From Elusimicrobia bacterium HGW-Elusimicrobia-3 (GTDB lineage: Bacteria; Elusimicrobiota; Elusimicrobia; Elusimicrobiales; UBA9959): DNA of 64,000 nucleotides. The stretch covers positions 1 through 64,000 of the forward strand of contig PHAL01000021.1 of assembly GCA_002840355.1 (NCBI GenBank). Reading direction: 5' to 3'. Positions 16,001-23,637 of the stretch are shown here, piece by piece (position 1 is the stretch's first letter; every line of letters starts with the position of its first letter). The notes under the pieces were generated by a model. That model saw only the letters and a program-made list of their open reading frames with translations, had not been told where the DNA came from and searched no databases. The translations under genes were made by a program, and so were the position numbers.

Positions 16001-17080
16001 TTACTTCCTGGCCGTGGTCAGCCGGCGCCGGGCGGCGGCGGAGCGCAGGGCCATGTCCACCAGCCGCTTCAGCACCCGCTCCGGCTTGAGGCCGGTCCGC
16101 TCCCACAGGCGCGGATACAGGCTGTGCGAAGTGAAGCCCGGCAGCGTGTTGATCTCGCAGAAGTAGACCCGCTTGGAGTCCTTCGGGTCCACGAAGAAGT
16201 CTATCCTGGCCAGGCCGGAGCCGCCCAGGGCCATGAAGATCCTGACGGCCAGCGCGCGCAGCCTGGCGGCTACCGCGGCGGGCAGCGGCGCCGGCAGCAG
16301 AAACCGCATGCCGTTATCGTCGAGATACTTGGCCTCGTAATCGAAGAACTCGTGCTTGCCCTGGGGCACTACCTGGCCGCAGACGCTGGCCGCCGCCCCC
16401 TCGGGCGACCCCAGCACGCCCACCACTATCTCCCGGGCCCTGTCCACGCCCTTCTCTATCATCACCGCGCTGTCGAAGCGGAAGGCGTTGAGCACGGCGG
16501 GCCGCAGCGCGGCGGCGGTCTTCACCTTGGCCACGCCCACCGAGGAACCCTGCGCCACCGGTTTGACGAAAAGAGGGAAGCCGAGCCTGGCCGCGCGGGC
16601 CAGCAGCGGGCCCATGGCCGCTTTCTGATGCGCCCTTACCACCACGTGAGGCAGCACCGGCACGCCGTCGAGGGCGACCAGCTCCTTGGAGATGATCTTG
16701 TTCATGCCCACCGCCGAGGCGGTCACGCCGCAGCCGGTGTAGGGCAGGCCCAGCAGCTCCAGGAAGCCCTGCAGCACCCCGTCCTCGCCGGTGGAGCCGT
16801 GGATGATGGGGAAAGCGGCGTCGGGCTTTACCCGGCCGCCGCCGGCCTTCAGGAAACAGCCGGCGCCGAGGGACGGCTCCAGGGCGGGGCCCTTCAGCGG
16901 ACGGCCGGCCAGCAGGTCAGCCAGCCCGACCAGGCGCCAGGCGCCCTCGCGGGGCGCGTAGAACGGCAGGACGGCGAAGCCGGCCGCGCGCAGACGCGCG
17001 CAGACGGTCTTGGCCGACTCTATGGACACTTCGTGCTCGGGCGACTTTCCGCCGAAAATGACAGCTATCTTTTTTTTCAT
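16001..17080 (-). CDS. ddl: D-alanine--D-alanine ligase
   Basis: 359 residues. This ATP-grasp enzyme joins two D-alanines for the peptidoglycan stem peptide. Visible motifs are GGKSPEHEVS at the N-terminus, HGSTGEDGVLQG, the ATP-grasp KPVAQGSSVGV, FDYEAKY with the Tyr usual for dipeptide ligases, and EINTLPGFTSHSLYP near the C-terminus. Nothing indicates D-lactate specificity. The ATG overlaps the end of mnmA by 4 bp, so the two are one transcription unit; substrate is supplied by Alr from the 5.9-kb locus. Confidence 0.95.
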   Translation of the reverse strand: MKKKIAVIFGGKSPEHEVSIESAKTVCARLRAAGFAVLPFYAPREGAWRLVGLADLLAGRPLKGPALEPSLGAGCFLKAGGGRVKPDAAFPIIHGSTGEDGVLQGFLELLGLPYTGCGVTASAVGMNKIISKELVALDGVPVLPHVVVRAHQKAAMGPLLARAARLGFPLFVKPVAQGSSVGVAKVKTAAALRPAVLNAFRFDSAVMIEKGVDRAREIVVGVLGSPEGAAASVCGQVVPQGKHEFFDYEAKYLDDNGMRFLLPAPLPAAVAARLRALAVRIFMALGGSGLARIDFFVDPKDSKRVYFCEINTLPGFTSHSLYPRLWERTGLKPERVLKRLVDMALRSAAARRRLTTARK

Positions 17081-18162
17081 ATCTCCCGGTCCTCCGCGGC
17101 CGACATAGTCTTACCGATGATCCCCCCGCCCAGCACCCGGTCCCCGTCGTAGAAGACAGCGGCCTGCCCGGGCGCCACCGCGAATTGCGGCCTGTCCAGC
17201 GTTACCTCGGCCCGGCCGCCGCGGCCGGGGCGCAGCAGGCAGGGCTCCGGCTTGTGCCGGTAGCGTATCTGCGCCGCGCAGCGCAGCTCCCCGCCGGCCG
17301 GCGCGGCCAGCCAGTTCAGGCCGGACAGCTCGAAGCCCCGGCTCTGCGCCGCGCCCAAGGGCCCCAGCACCACCTCGTTGGTCTCCGGCCGGACCTCGGT
17401 GACATAGAGGCGGCCGCCGCCGTAGACGCCGGTGCCGCGCCGCTGGCCCACCGTGAAATTAAAGAAGCCGTTATGCCGGCCCAGCCGCCGGCCGGCGGCG
17501 TCCACGATATAGCCGGGGCGGGGCTTCACGCCGGAGCGGCGCAGGTAATGGGCGTAATCGCCCTCTGTGACGAAGCAGATGTCGTGCGATTCGGGGGCGG
17601 AGGCGGACGGCAGCGAGAGCGAGGCCGCGGCGGCGCGCACGTCCTTCTTGGTCATGCCGCCCAGCGGGAACAGCAGGCGCCCCAGCTGCTCGCGCTTCAG
17701 GCAGTAGAGGAAATAACTTTGGTCCTTCAGCGGGTCCGCCCCGCGGTAGAGGCCGAACTCGCCGGCCTCCTCTTTTATCACGGCGTAATGACCGGTGGCC
17801 AGGAACTCCGCGCCCAGCGAAACGGCCAGGTCGAACAGGTAGGAGAATTTCAGATGCCGGTTGCATTCCACGCAGGGGTTGGGCGTGCGCCCGGCCAGGT
17901 AGCCGTCCACGAAATCTTTTATCACGTGCCGTTCGAACAGGCCGTGCGCGCTCTTGAAATAATGCCTGATGCCCAGCGCCTGCGCGGAGGCGCGGGCCCG
18001 GTCGGCGCTGTCGGCGCCGCCGCAGCATTTCACCGCGCCGCGCCGCTCGGCGAACAGGCGCAGCGTGACGCCGATGACCTCGTAGCCCTGCCGCAGCAGC
18101 AGGGCCGCGGCGGCGGAGGAATCCACCCCGCCGGACATCGCGACGACGACTTTCTTTTTCAT
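17077..18162 (-). CDS. mnmA: tRNA-specific 2-thiouridylase MnmA
   Basis: About 361 residues from the ATG at 18160-18162; an in-frame TTG two codons upstream is possible. MnmA adds sulfur to U34 of tRNA-Lys/Glu/Gln. The PP-loop SGGVDSS (10-16), the catalytic Cys97 in GRTPNPCVECN and the persulfide-forming Cys196 in SHDICFV are all present. TAGAAT lies 7 nt before the ATG, predicting a leaderless mRNA separate from the motor genes, whose terminator lies just upstream. Confidence 0.96.
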   Translation of the reverse strand: MKKKVVVAMSGGVDSSAAAALLLRQGYEVIGVTLRLFAERRGAVKCCGGADSADRARASAQALGIRHYFKSAHGLFERHVIKDFVDGYLAGRTPNPCVECNRHLKFSYLFDLAVSLGAEFLATGHYAVIKEEAGEFGLYRGADPLKDQSYFLYCLKREQLGRLLFPLGGMTKKDVRAAAASLSLPSASAPESHDICFVTEGDYAHYLRRSGVKPRPGYIVDAAGRRLGRHNGFFNFTVGQRRGTGVYGGGRLYVTEVRPETNEVVLGPLGAAQSRGFELSGLNWLAAPAGGELRCAAQIRYRHKPEPCLLRPGRGGRAEVTLDRPQFAVAPGQAAVFYDGDRVLGGGIIGKTMSAAEDREI

Positions 18163-18169
18163 CGTCAAT

Positions 18170-18175
18170 ATTCTA
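18170..18175 (-). promoter_or_regulatory. -10 box of mnmA-ddl (leaderless)
   Basis: TAGAAT on the minus strand with 7 nt to the ATG. The -35 is weak (TTTCTT at 17 bp). Confidence 0.4.
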
Positions 18176-18195
18176 TCTATTTAGCAGAGGCAAAG

Positions 18196-18224
18196 AAAAA
18201 AGAGGGAAAGCTTTCCCTCTTTTT
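18196..18224 (-). terminator. Terminator of the motA-motB-lipoprotein operon
   Basis: Near-perfect palindrome AAAAAGAGGGAAAG/CTTTCCCTCTTTTT with T-runs on both sides. It follows the lipoprotein gene and insulates mnmA from the motor operon. Confidence 0.85.
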
Positions 18225-18243
18225 CCGGGCGCCGCGCGGGGCG

Positions 18244-18981
18244 CTAGTTGCCGAAGTCGAAGCCCTTGAAGAGGTCTTCCTCGGCCTGCGCGCCGCCGGC
18301 GGGGGCGGCGTCGGGCCTGGCGGCGGGCTGCGGGGCCTGCGCGCCGGGCAGGTTCTGCATGCGGCCCTTGCCCTCGCCCACAGGCTGCACTATGACCTTG
18401 CGCACGCCCTCGGCGAAGGCCAGGAAGCCGTTGTCGAGGTTATAGTAGAGGCGGAAAGGGGATTCCTTCATCTGCGGCTCGTAGGCCTTGCCCAGGTTCA
18501 GGCGCTGCTGGTCCCAGCCGGGGTTGTAGACCAGTTTGCCGCGCACGTCCACCTCGCTGTCGGTGACCGGCAGCGAGAAATGGATCTTGAACAGGCCCAT
18601 GGTGTCGGTGATGCCGGGCGCGAAAGAGAGGTTGATGGCGGAATTGGCGTTCTCGTCTAGCGCGAAGGAGTCGCCGCCGTCGCCGCCGCCGGCGCCCTGC
18701 CGGCCGGTGTCGGGCAGGACCTTCACGGTGACGCCCTCTATCGGGTTGCCCTGGTAATCGGTGATGACGCCCTGGATGTTGCCGTCCAGGAAAACGCTCA
18801 TCTTGGTGGTGGAGAAGAACAGGAACTCGCGCTTGCCGGTGACCTTCTTGGTCAGCGACAGGTCGCCCACGCGCGAGTCCGTGTAGTCCACCACCTTCAG
18901 GCGCTTCATGCCGCCGAAGCAGCCGGCCAGCGGCGCGGCCAGCAGGGTAACGGCCAGTATGCGGATCAGTTCTCTCTTCAT
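18244..18981 (-). CDS. Lipoprotein of the motor operon
   Basis: 245 residues with a lipoprotein signal (LAGC, Cys21). The mature part has LDGNIQGVITDYQGNPIEGVTVKV, a carboxypeptidase-regulatory/Ig-like beta-sandwich pattern, a Gly-rich loop, a second beta-rich stretch, and a Pro/Ala-rich tail ending in EEDLFKGFDFGN. Function is unknown. It starts 16 nt after the motB stop with Shine-Dalgarno AGGAAGG, so it belongs to the motor operon. A lipoprotein beside a stator is reminiscent of FlgH- or MotX-like accessory proteins only by position; no homology is claimed. Confidence 0.7.
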   Translation of the reverse strand: MKRELIRILAVTLLAAPLAGCFGGMKRLKVVDYTDSRVGDLSLTKKVTGKREFLFFSTTKMSVFLDGNIQGVITDYQGNPIEGVTVKVLPDTGRQGAGGGDGGDSFALDENANSAINLSFAPGITDTMGLFKIHFSLPVTDSEVDVRGKLVYNPGWDQQRLNLGKAYEPQMKESPFRLYYNLDNGFLAFAEGVRKVIVQPVGEGKGRMQNLPGAQAPQPAARPDAAPAGGAQAEEDLFKGFDFGN

Positions 18982-18997
18982 AAATTAAGCCTTCCTG

Positions 18998-19801
18998 TTA
19001 TTCCCAGCCTTCCGCGGGCGCTTCTCCGGCCGGGGCGGGGGTCTGCGGGGCCGGGACTTCCGCCGCCGGCAGTTCGGGGGCGCCCTCTGGCGCTGCCGGC
19101 GCCTGCCCGGGCACGGCCGGGGCTCCCCCCTCCGGCGCTGCCGGGAGGGGCTTGCCGTCGGGCCCCGGGGGGCCGGTCGGGTCGGGATAGGGATTGTTCT
19201 TGATGAAGAACACCACGCGGCGGTTCTTCTTGCGGTTCGGCTCGCTGTCGTTGGGCACTACGGGGTGGTATTCCCCGTAGCCCACGGCCGCCAGCCGCTT
19301 CGGCGAGAACTTGTTCCCCAGCATGGATTTGACCACGCTGGTGGCGCGGGCGGTGGAGAGTTCCCAGTTGGAGGCGAACTGTTTGGTGGCTATCGGGATA
19401 TTGTCGGTGTGGCCTTCCACCACGATGTCGTGCTTCTCGGCCAGCTTCAGCAGCACCGGGGAAAGCTTGTCCATCTGGGCGCGCATCTGGTCGGTCAGGT
19501 CGGACTTGCCGCTCTCAAAGAAGGCCACCTGGCTCTGTTCCTCGAGGGTGATGCGCATGCCTTCCTTGTCTATCTGCACCTGGCCCGCCATCTTGCCCTC
19601 TTTGATCATCTCCTGGATGTCCTGCTGGGCCTTCTGCATGTCCTTATTGAGGGCGGCTGAAAGGGCGTAGAGAATAACGAAGAAGCAGACCAGCTCGGTC
19701 ATCAGGTCGCCGTAGGCGATGCTCCAGGGCGGGCCGGGGTGGCCCACCTGAGAGACCCTGGGGTCATCCTCGCTTATCATCCCTTTGACTTTTAGCCGCA
19801 T
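18998..19801 (-). CDS. motB: Stator protein MotB with OmpA-like peptidoglycan-binding domain
   Basis: 267 residues. After a short cytoplasmic start, one membrane helix (about residues 27-50) carries Asp32 in AYGDLMTELVCFF, the proton/ion-binding residue of MotB. An OmpA/MotB domain (about 85-200) shows EGHTDNIPI, NWELSTARA and EPNRKKNRRVVF, which anchor it to peptidoglycan. A Pro/Ala/Gly-rich tail of about 65 residues extends beyond the usual MotB end, which is unusual. With MotA it should form an ion-driven torque-generating stator. It begins 31 nt after motA. The helix and Asp context fit MotB better than ExbD/TolR, which lack the OmpA domain. Confidence 0.93.
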   Translation of the reverse strand: MRLKVKGMISEDDPRVSQVGHPGPPWSIAYGDLMTELVCFFVILYALSAALNKDMQKAQQDIQEMIKEGKMAGQVQIDKEGMRITLEEQSQVAFFESGKSDLTDQMRAQMDKLSPVLLKLAEKHDIVVEGHTDNIPIATKQFASNWELSTARATSVVKSMLGNKFSPKRLAAVGYGEYHPVVPNDSEPNRKKNRRVVFFIKNNPYPDPTGPPGPDGKPLPAAPEGGAPAVPGQAPAAPEGAPELPAAEVPAPQTPAPAGEAPAEGWE

Positions 19802-19832
19802 AGCCGTGAAACCTTTTCCGGGCGATTTTGCC

Positions 19833-20615
19833 TTAAGCCGCTTCTTTCTTTACGGATTTACGCTTTTCCGGCTCGAGATAGGCCTTCAGGTTGGCCTCCA
19901 CCACGCTGGGCGTGGCCCCGCTCTGCAGCAGCAGCACGCCGCGGATGATGATCTCCTTGACGAAGAGCTCCTCCTCGGAGCGGTGCTTCAGTTTGCCGGC
20001 CATCGGCAGGAAAAGCCAGTAGCCTGAGCCCAGGCCGTAAAAGGCCGCGGCCAGCGCCAGGGCCATGCGGCGCGGAACCTGGGCCACGTCGTCGATGGAG
20101 GACAGCATCATGATCATGCCCAGCACCGTGCCGATGATGCCGAAGGCCGGGGAATAAGTGCCCAGGGCGTTGAAGATCTCACGGCCGGCCTTGTGCCGCT
20201 CCCTGATGAAGTCGAGCTCGGTCTCGAGCATATTGCGGATGAATTCGTGGTCGGCGCCGTCTATGACCAGCTGCACGCCGCGCTTGAGAAAATCGTTATC
20301 AATGGCTTTGGCTTCGGACTCCAGCGCCAGGAAACCCTCTTTTTTAGCCTTCTGCGACAGGGACAGAAAGGTCGTGACCAGGCGCGAAGTGTCCTCCCCT
20401 TTGCTGCTGAGCACTTTTCTCAGGACCTTGGTCACGCCTATGACGGAGGAGAGCGGGAAATTGACCAGCAGGGCGCAGAAGGTCCCGCCCATCACTATCA
20501 GGAACGCCTCGGCGTTTAAGAAAGGCTTGAAGCCGTGTATGCCCTCGCCGAGAAAGATGGCCGCGAACACGAACCCGCCGAAGACTATGATGCCGCTGAA
20601 TGTAGCTATATCCAT
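19833..20615 (-). CDS. motA: Stator protein MotA
   Basis: 260 residues with four membrane helices. The conserved prolines Pro156 (TYSPAFGIIGTVLGMI) and Pro204 (FLPMAGKLKHRS) of the MotA family are present. Between helices 2 and 3 lies a cytoplasmic loop (about 60-145) that in flagellar motors contacts FliG and contains GFLALESEAKAIDNDFLKRG. A Shine-Dalgarno GGAG is 7 nt before the ATG. It lies between flbD and motB. MotA/MotB without hook, rod or filament genes in the window suggests a stator serving a non-flagellar rotor; the FliG-like partner is encoded 3 kb upstream on the same strand. Confidence 0.93.
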   Translation of the reverse strand: MDIATFSGIIVFGGFVFAAIFLGEGIHGFKPFLNAEAFLIVMGGTFCALLVNFPLSSVIGVTKVLRKVLSSKGEDTSRLVTTFLSLSQKAKKEGFLALESEAKAIDNDFLKRGVQLVIDGADHEFIRNMLETELDFIRERHKAGREIFNALGTYSPAFGIIGTVLGMIMMLSSIDDVAQVPRRMALALAAAFYGLGSGYWLFLPMAGKLKHRSEEELFVKEIIIRGVLLLQSGATPSVVEANLKAYLEPEKRKSVKKEAA

Positions 20616-20632
20616 TTTAGATCTCCGGTCGG

Positions 20633-20857
20633 CTACTTCCTCTCAAAGCTCTCGAGCGGGTTCACACATTTCCGCTCGGAATAAACCTGTTTCTTGTACT
20701 CCACTATCTTGGCGATGACCTCGTCCACCGGGTTCCTGACCAGGTAGCGGTTGCCGGTGGCCAGGTTCAGCACGGTGTCGGGCCCGGCCTCTATCGTTTC
20801 GATAAGTTCGGCGTTCACCACGACCATGGTCCCGTTGAGTTTTTCGAGCTTGATCAT
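20633..20857 (-). CDS. flbD: FlbD/SwrD family small protein
   Basis: 74 residues. The start MIKLEKLNGTMVVVNAELIE, then IEAGPDT and DEVIAKIVEYKKQ, are typical of the FlbD family, found beside motA in flagellar operons. In Bacillus the homologue SwrD increases flagellar torque, probably through the stator. It stands directly before motA (17 nt), as in classical flagellar clusters, supporting a flagellar origin of this motor. A TATAAT is centred just before the ATG. Confidence 0.9.
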   Translation of the reverse strand: MIKLEKLNGTMVVVNAELIETIEAGPDTVLNLATGNRYLVRNPVDEVIAKIVEYKKQVYSERKCVNPLESFERK

Positions 20858-20865
20858 CGTCTTAA

Positions 20866-20871
20866 ATTATA
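20866..20871 (-). promoter_or_regulatory. -10 box of flbD-motA-motB (leaderless)
   Basis: Exact TATAAT on the minus strand with 8 nt before the flbD ATG. No convincing -35 is present, and a sigma28- or sigma54-type motif is not seen. Confidence 0.5.
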
Positions 20872-20941
20872 CTTTATTGCCAATACGGGCGGGCGGCGGC
20901 AACCCTGGTTCCCCCCGCCCTGCGTACCCCGCCGGGGCGCG

Positions 20942-23371
20942 TCACTCTTCCTGTTTTTTGCCCTTGATGGCCCACTTCAGGCGCTCCGCGAAGGAAGCCT
21001 CGAGCGAGCGGTATTTCTCCAGCTCGGCGGCGGCTTGCGCCAGGCGGGCGGCGTCGGCGGCGGCCTGGTCGGCGGCGGCCTGCGCCTGCGCGGCGGCGGC
21101 GTCGCGCTCCTCGTCGAGCAGCGAGGCGGTCTCCTGGGCCTGCAGCTCCATCTGCTGCACCTTCTGCTTGAGGAAGAGCAGCTCGGATTCGAAGCGGGCG
21201 CGGTTCTCGCTCTCCAGCCTGAGGTTCTCGGCCTGGGCCTTGAAGCTGTCCGTCAGGCGGGCCAGCTCGGCCTCCTCGGCGGTCTTGCGGGACTCTATAG
21301 CTGAATATTTCTCGCGCAGGGCGGCGTACTCGGCCGACAGGCGCTGGCGCTCGGTCTCCACGGCCTGGGCGGCCTTGGCGGCTTCGGCGGCGCGGGCCAG
21401 GGACTCGGAGAGCTGGGCCTCGGCGCGGGAAGCCTGCTCGTCGCGGCGCTTGGCCTCGGCCTCGGCGCGGACCAGCCTGTCCTCGAAATCCTTGGTCCTG
21501 GCGGCGATGGTCTTTTCGAACACGGCGCTCTCGGCGGCGAGGCGGCGGTTCTCGGCCTCCAGCCTGACCAGCGAATCCATCGCGGCGGAGGCTTCCGCGC
21601 GGGCGGTAGCCAGCTGGGCGGTGTGGGTGGTCTCGAGCTGCTTGCGCACGGCGGCCTTCTCCTCTTCGGAGGAGGACTCGTACTGCATGCGCAGCTGGGA
21701 GACCTTGGCGTCCAGCTCGGCCTGGCGCTCGGCGGAGATCCTGGCGACCTCGGCCTGGGCGTCGGCGGAGATCTTGGTGACTTCGGCCTGGCGTTCGTCG
21801 GAGATCCTGGCGACCTCCTCCTGGCGCTCGGCGGAAACCTTGGCGAGTTCCGACTGGTGGGCCGCGGCGGCCCTGGAGGCTTCCTCGCGGCGTATCGATT
21901 CCAGCCTGGCAATCTCGGCCTGGTGGGACGAGGCGGCGTTGGCCAGCTCGGCCTGGTGCACCGCGGCCAGCCTGGACAGCTCCTCCTGGTTCCTGCGGGA
22001 GGCCTCGGCCAGCTCCTCGGCGTGCCTGGCGGCCAGCTCGGCCCCGTAGCCGTTCTTCACCCGGGCTATCTCGGCCTTGTAGCCGGTGGCCTGGGCTTCC
22101 AGCTCGCTCTGGTGGGCGGCCTTGATGGTGTCCAGCTCGGCCTTCTGGCGGCGTATCTCTTCGAGCTGCGCGGCCATGTTCTGGGCGAGCTGCATCTTCT
22201 CGAGCCGCAGCTGCCCGCGCTCCTTGTCGAGCACGGCGTTGATGGCCTGCACCCGGGACACGAAGCCTTTGATCTTGACGAGTTCGGAGATGGCGCGCAC
22301 CTTCTCGCCGTTCACGTCGGCCAGGGACTTCTCCTTCTCCAGCAGCGCGGCGTCGTAGCGCTCGGCCTGCTTGCGGAGGGCCTCGTTCTTCTCCTCGTTC
22401 TTGCGGTCGGAGATGGCGCCGATCTCGGCCTGCAGGCGGCCTATCTCCTTCTGCATCTTCTCCAGTTCGAAAGCCTGTTTTTCGGCGTTGTGCTTCTCCT
22501 CGAGGCGCGCCTTCTCCTCGCGGCCGCGCAGCGAGATATTCTCGCTCCGCAGGTCCGCGATCTCGCGCTCCTTCTCGGGGATCATCTTGATATAGGTCTC
22601 TACCGAAGCCTTCTCGCGCTCGGCGCGGGCCACGTCGTCGCGCAGCCTGGAGACCTCGCGGTCGGACATGGTCTTTTCCAGCGAGATCTTGCGCAGCTCG
22701 TCCTCGGTGTCGCGCAGCTTCTCGGAGGCGGACTTGAGAGAGCGGATGGTCTCCTCGCGGGAGGTGATCTCTTTCTGCCACTGGGCCTTTTCGTCGAGCC
22801 AGCGGCGCTCCATCTCCTGGAGCCTGTAAATAAAGTGCCCTTCCACGTCCCGCCCCTGCACCTCGCGCTCGGACATCTGGTTCTTGAGCGTGGTCATCCA
22901 GGTCTCGCGCTCCTGCGCGAGGCGGGTCTCCATCTCTTTGATCTTGGACTTCAGCGTGAGGCGCTCTTCCTCGACCTCGTGGTCGCGGCGGTCGCGGCGC
23001 ATCTTGTCCTGTATATCCTTAAGCGAGGACTCCACGCGGGAGGAGAGGGCCTCGTCCTGCTGGTTCTTGAGCGTGGCGAGCAGCGCCTTCTCTTTCTCGG
23101 CCGACAGCAGCTTCTCCATGTCGGAGATCTTGCGCTCCAGCTTGTCCTTCTCTTCCTGCAGGCGGCGCTCTTCTGCGTCGTCCTTGGCGGCGGACTGCGG
23201 GGCGGCGGCCGGCTGGCCGAAGCCCTGGGGCAGCGAGGGAAAACCGGCCTGCGGCATGCCAGGCATGGACGGCAGAGGAGGCCTGCCGGCAGGAGGCGCC
23301 GGCGGCATACCAGGCTTGAGCATCCCCGGGGGAAGCGGGGGCATCTTGGGTATTTTCATCTCGTCTGCCAT
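20942..23371 (-). CDS. Long coiled-coil protein of the motor locus
   Basis: 809 residues with no signal peptide or membrane helix. Residues 1-60 are Pro/Met/Gly-rich (PKMPPLPPGMLKPGMPPAPP); from about 65 to 790 the sequence is almost continuous charged coiled coil. Near residues 480-570 it becomes regular with 11-residue periodicity (units such as AEVARISAERQ), a right-handed hendecad pattern. The end carries the basic segment FAERLKWAIKGKKQEE. A 700-residue coiled coil would be about 100 nm long, so a cytoplasmic scaffold or filament is likely. It lies between the FliF-FliG fusion gene and flbD-motA-motB on the same strand. A role comparable to motility scaffolds such as AglZ is speculation by context only. 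Confidence 0.75.
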   Translation of the reverse strand: MADEMKIPKMPPLPPGMLKPGMPPAPPAGRPPLPSMPGMPQAGFPSLPQGFGQPAAAPQSAAKDDAEERRLQEEKDKLERKISDMEKLLSAEKEKALLATLKNQQDEALSSRVESSLKDIQDKMRRDRRDHEVEEERLTLKSKIKEMETRLAQERETWMTTLKNQMSEREVQGRDVEGHFIYRLQEMERRWLDEKAQWQKEITSREETIRSLKSASEKLRDTEDELRKISLEKTMSDREVSRLRDDVARAEREKASVETYIKMIPEKEREIADLRSENISLRGREEKARLEEKHNAEKQAFELEKMQKEIGRLQAEIGAISDRKNEEKNEALRKQAERYDAALLEKEKSLADVNGEKVRAISELVKIKGFVSRVQAINAVLDKERGQLRLEKMQLAQNMAAQLEEIRRQKAELDTIKAAHQSELEAQATGYKAEIARVKNGYGAELAARHAEELAEASRRNQEELSRLAAVHQAELANAASSHQAEIARLESIRREEASRAAAAHQSELAKVSAERQEEVARISDERQAEVTKISADAQAEVARISAERQAELDAKVSQLRMQYESSSEEEKAAVRKQLETTHTAQLATARAEASAAMDSLVRLEAENRRLAAESAVFEKTIAARTKDFEDRLVRAEAEAKRRDEQASRAEAQLSESLARAAEAAKAAQAVETERQRLSAEYAALREKYSAIESRKTAEEAELARLTDSFKAQAENLRLESENRARFESELLFLKQKVQQMELQAQETASLLDEERDAAAAQAQAAADQAAADAARLAQAAAELEKYRSLEASFAERLKWAIKGKKQEE

Positions 23372-23539
23372 AAATTTAAGGTTAAGCTCTGACCGTCTTG
23401 CTGCCTCTATATTCTAAAAAAACGCGGTTGCAGTTTCGTTACAGGATTGTTAACAACTTTATAACCATGGGCCCGCCAAGGGTACGCCCTCTCCTAAGCT
23501 TCTCCCCTCCCATTCTTAATACTCCTTAGCCTGGGATCC

Positions 23540-23630
23540 GGCCGGGGATGGTTCCGGAAGGCCCTCACGGGGTGGAGCGGAGCGACACTTTCTTCGCCCG
23601 ACGCCCGGAGAAGGCATCCCTTGCCGGGCA
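23540..23630. repeat. Degenerate relative of the dispersed repeat
   Basis: The segment GGGGATGGTTCCGGAAGG ... CCCGGAGAAGGCATCCC keeps the layout and right end of the repeats at 7028 and 25935, but the interior differs. It fills most of the 266-bp gap between the coiled-coil and FliF-FliG genes. Confidence 0.4.
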
Positions 23631-23637
23631 CGAACAG

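Noticed and set aside
16001-17080. D-alanine--D-lactate (vancomycin resistance-type) ligase
   Set aside because: The FDYEAKY segment retains the Tyr typical of D-Ala-D-Ala ligases and no vanH/vanX-type neighbours are present.
18998-20615. ExbB/ExbD or TolQ/TolR rather than MotA/MotB
   Set aside because: MotA has the four-helix layout and both conserved prolines, MotB has the OmpA-like peptidoglycan domain, and FlbD precedes them.
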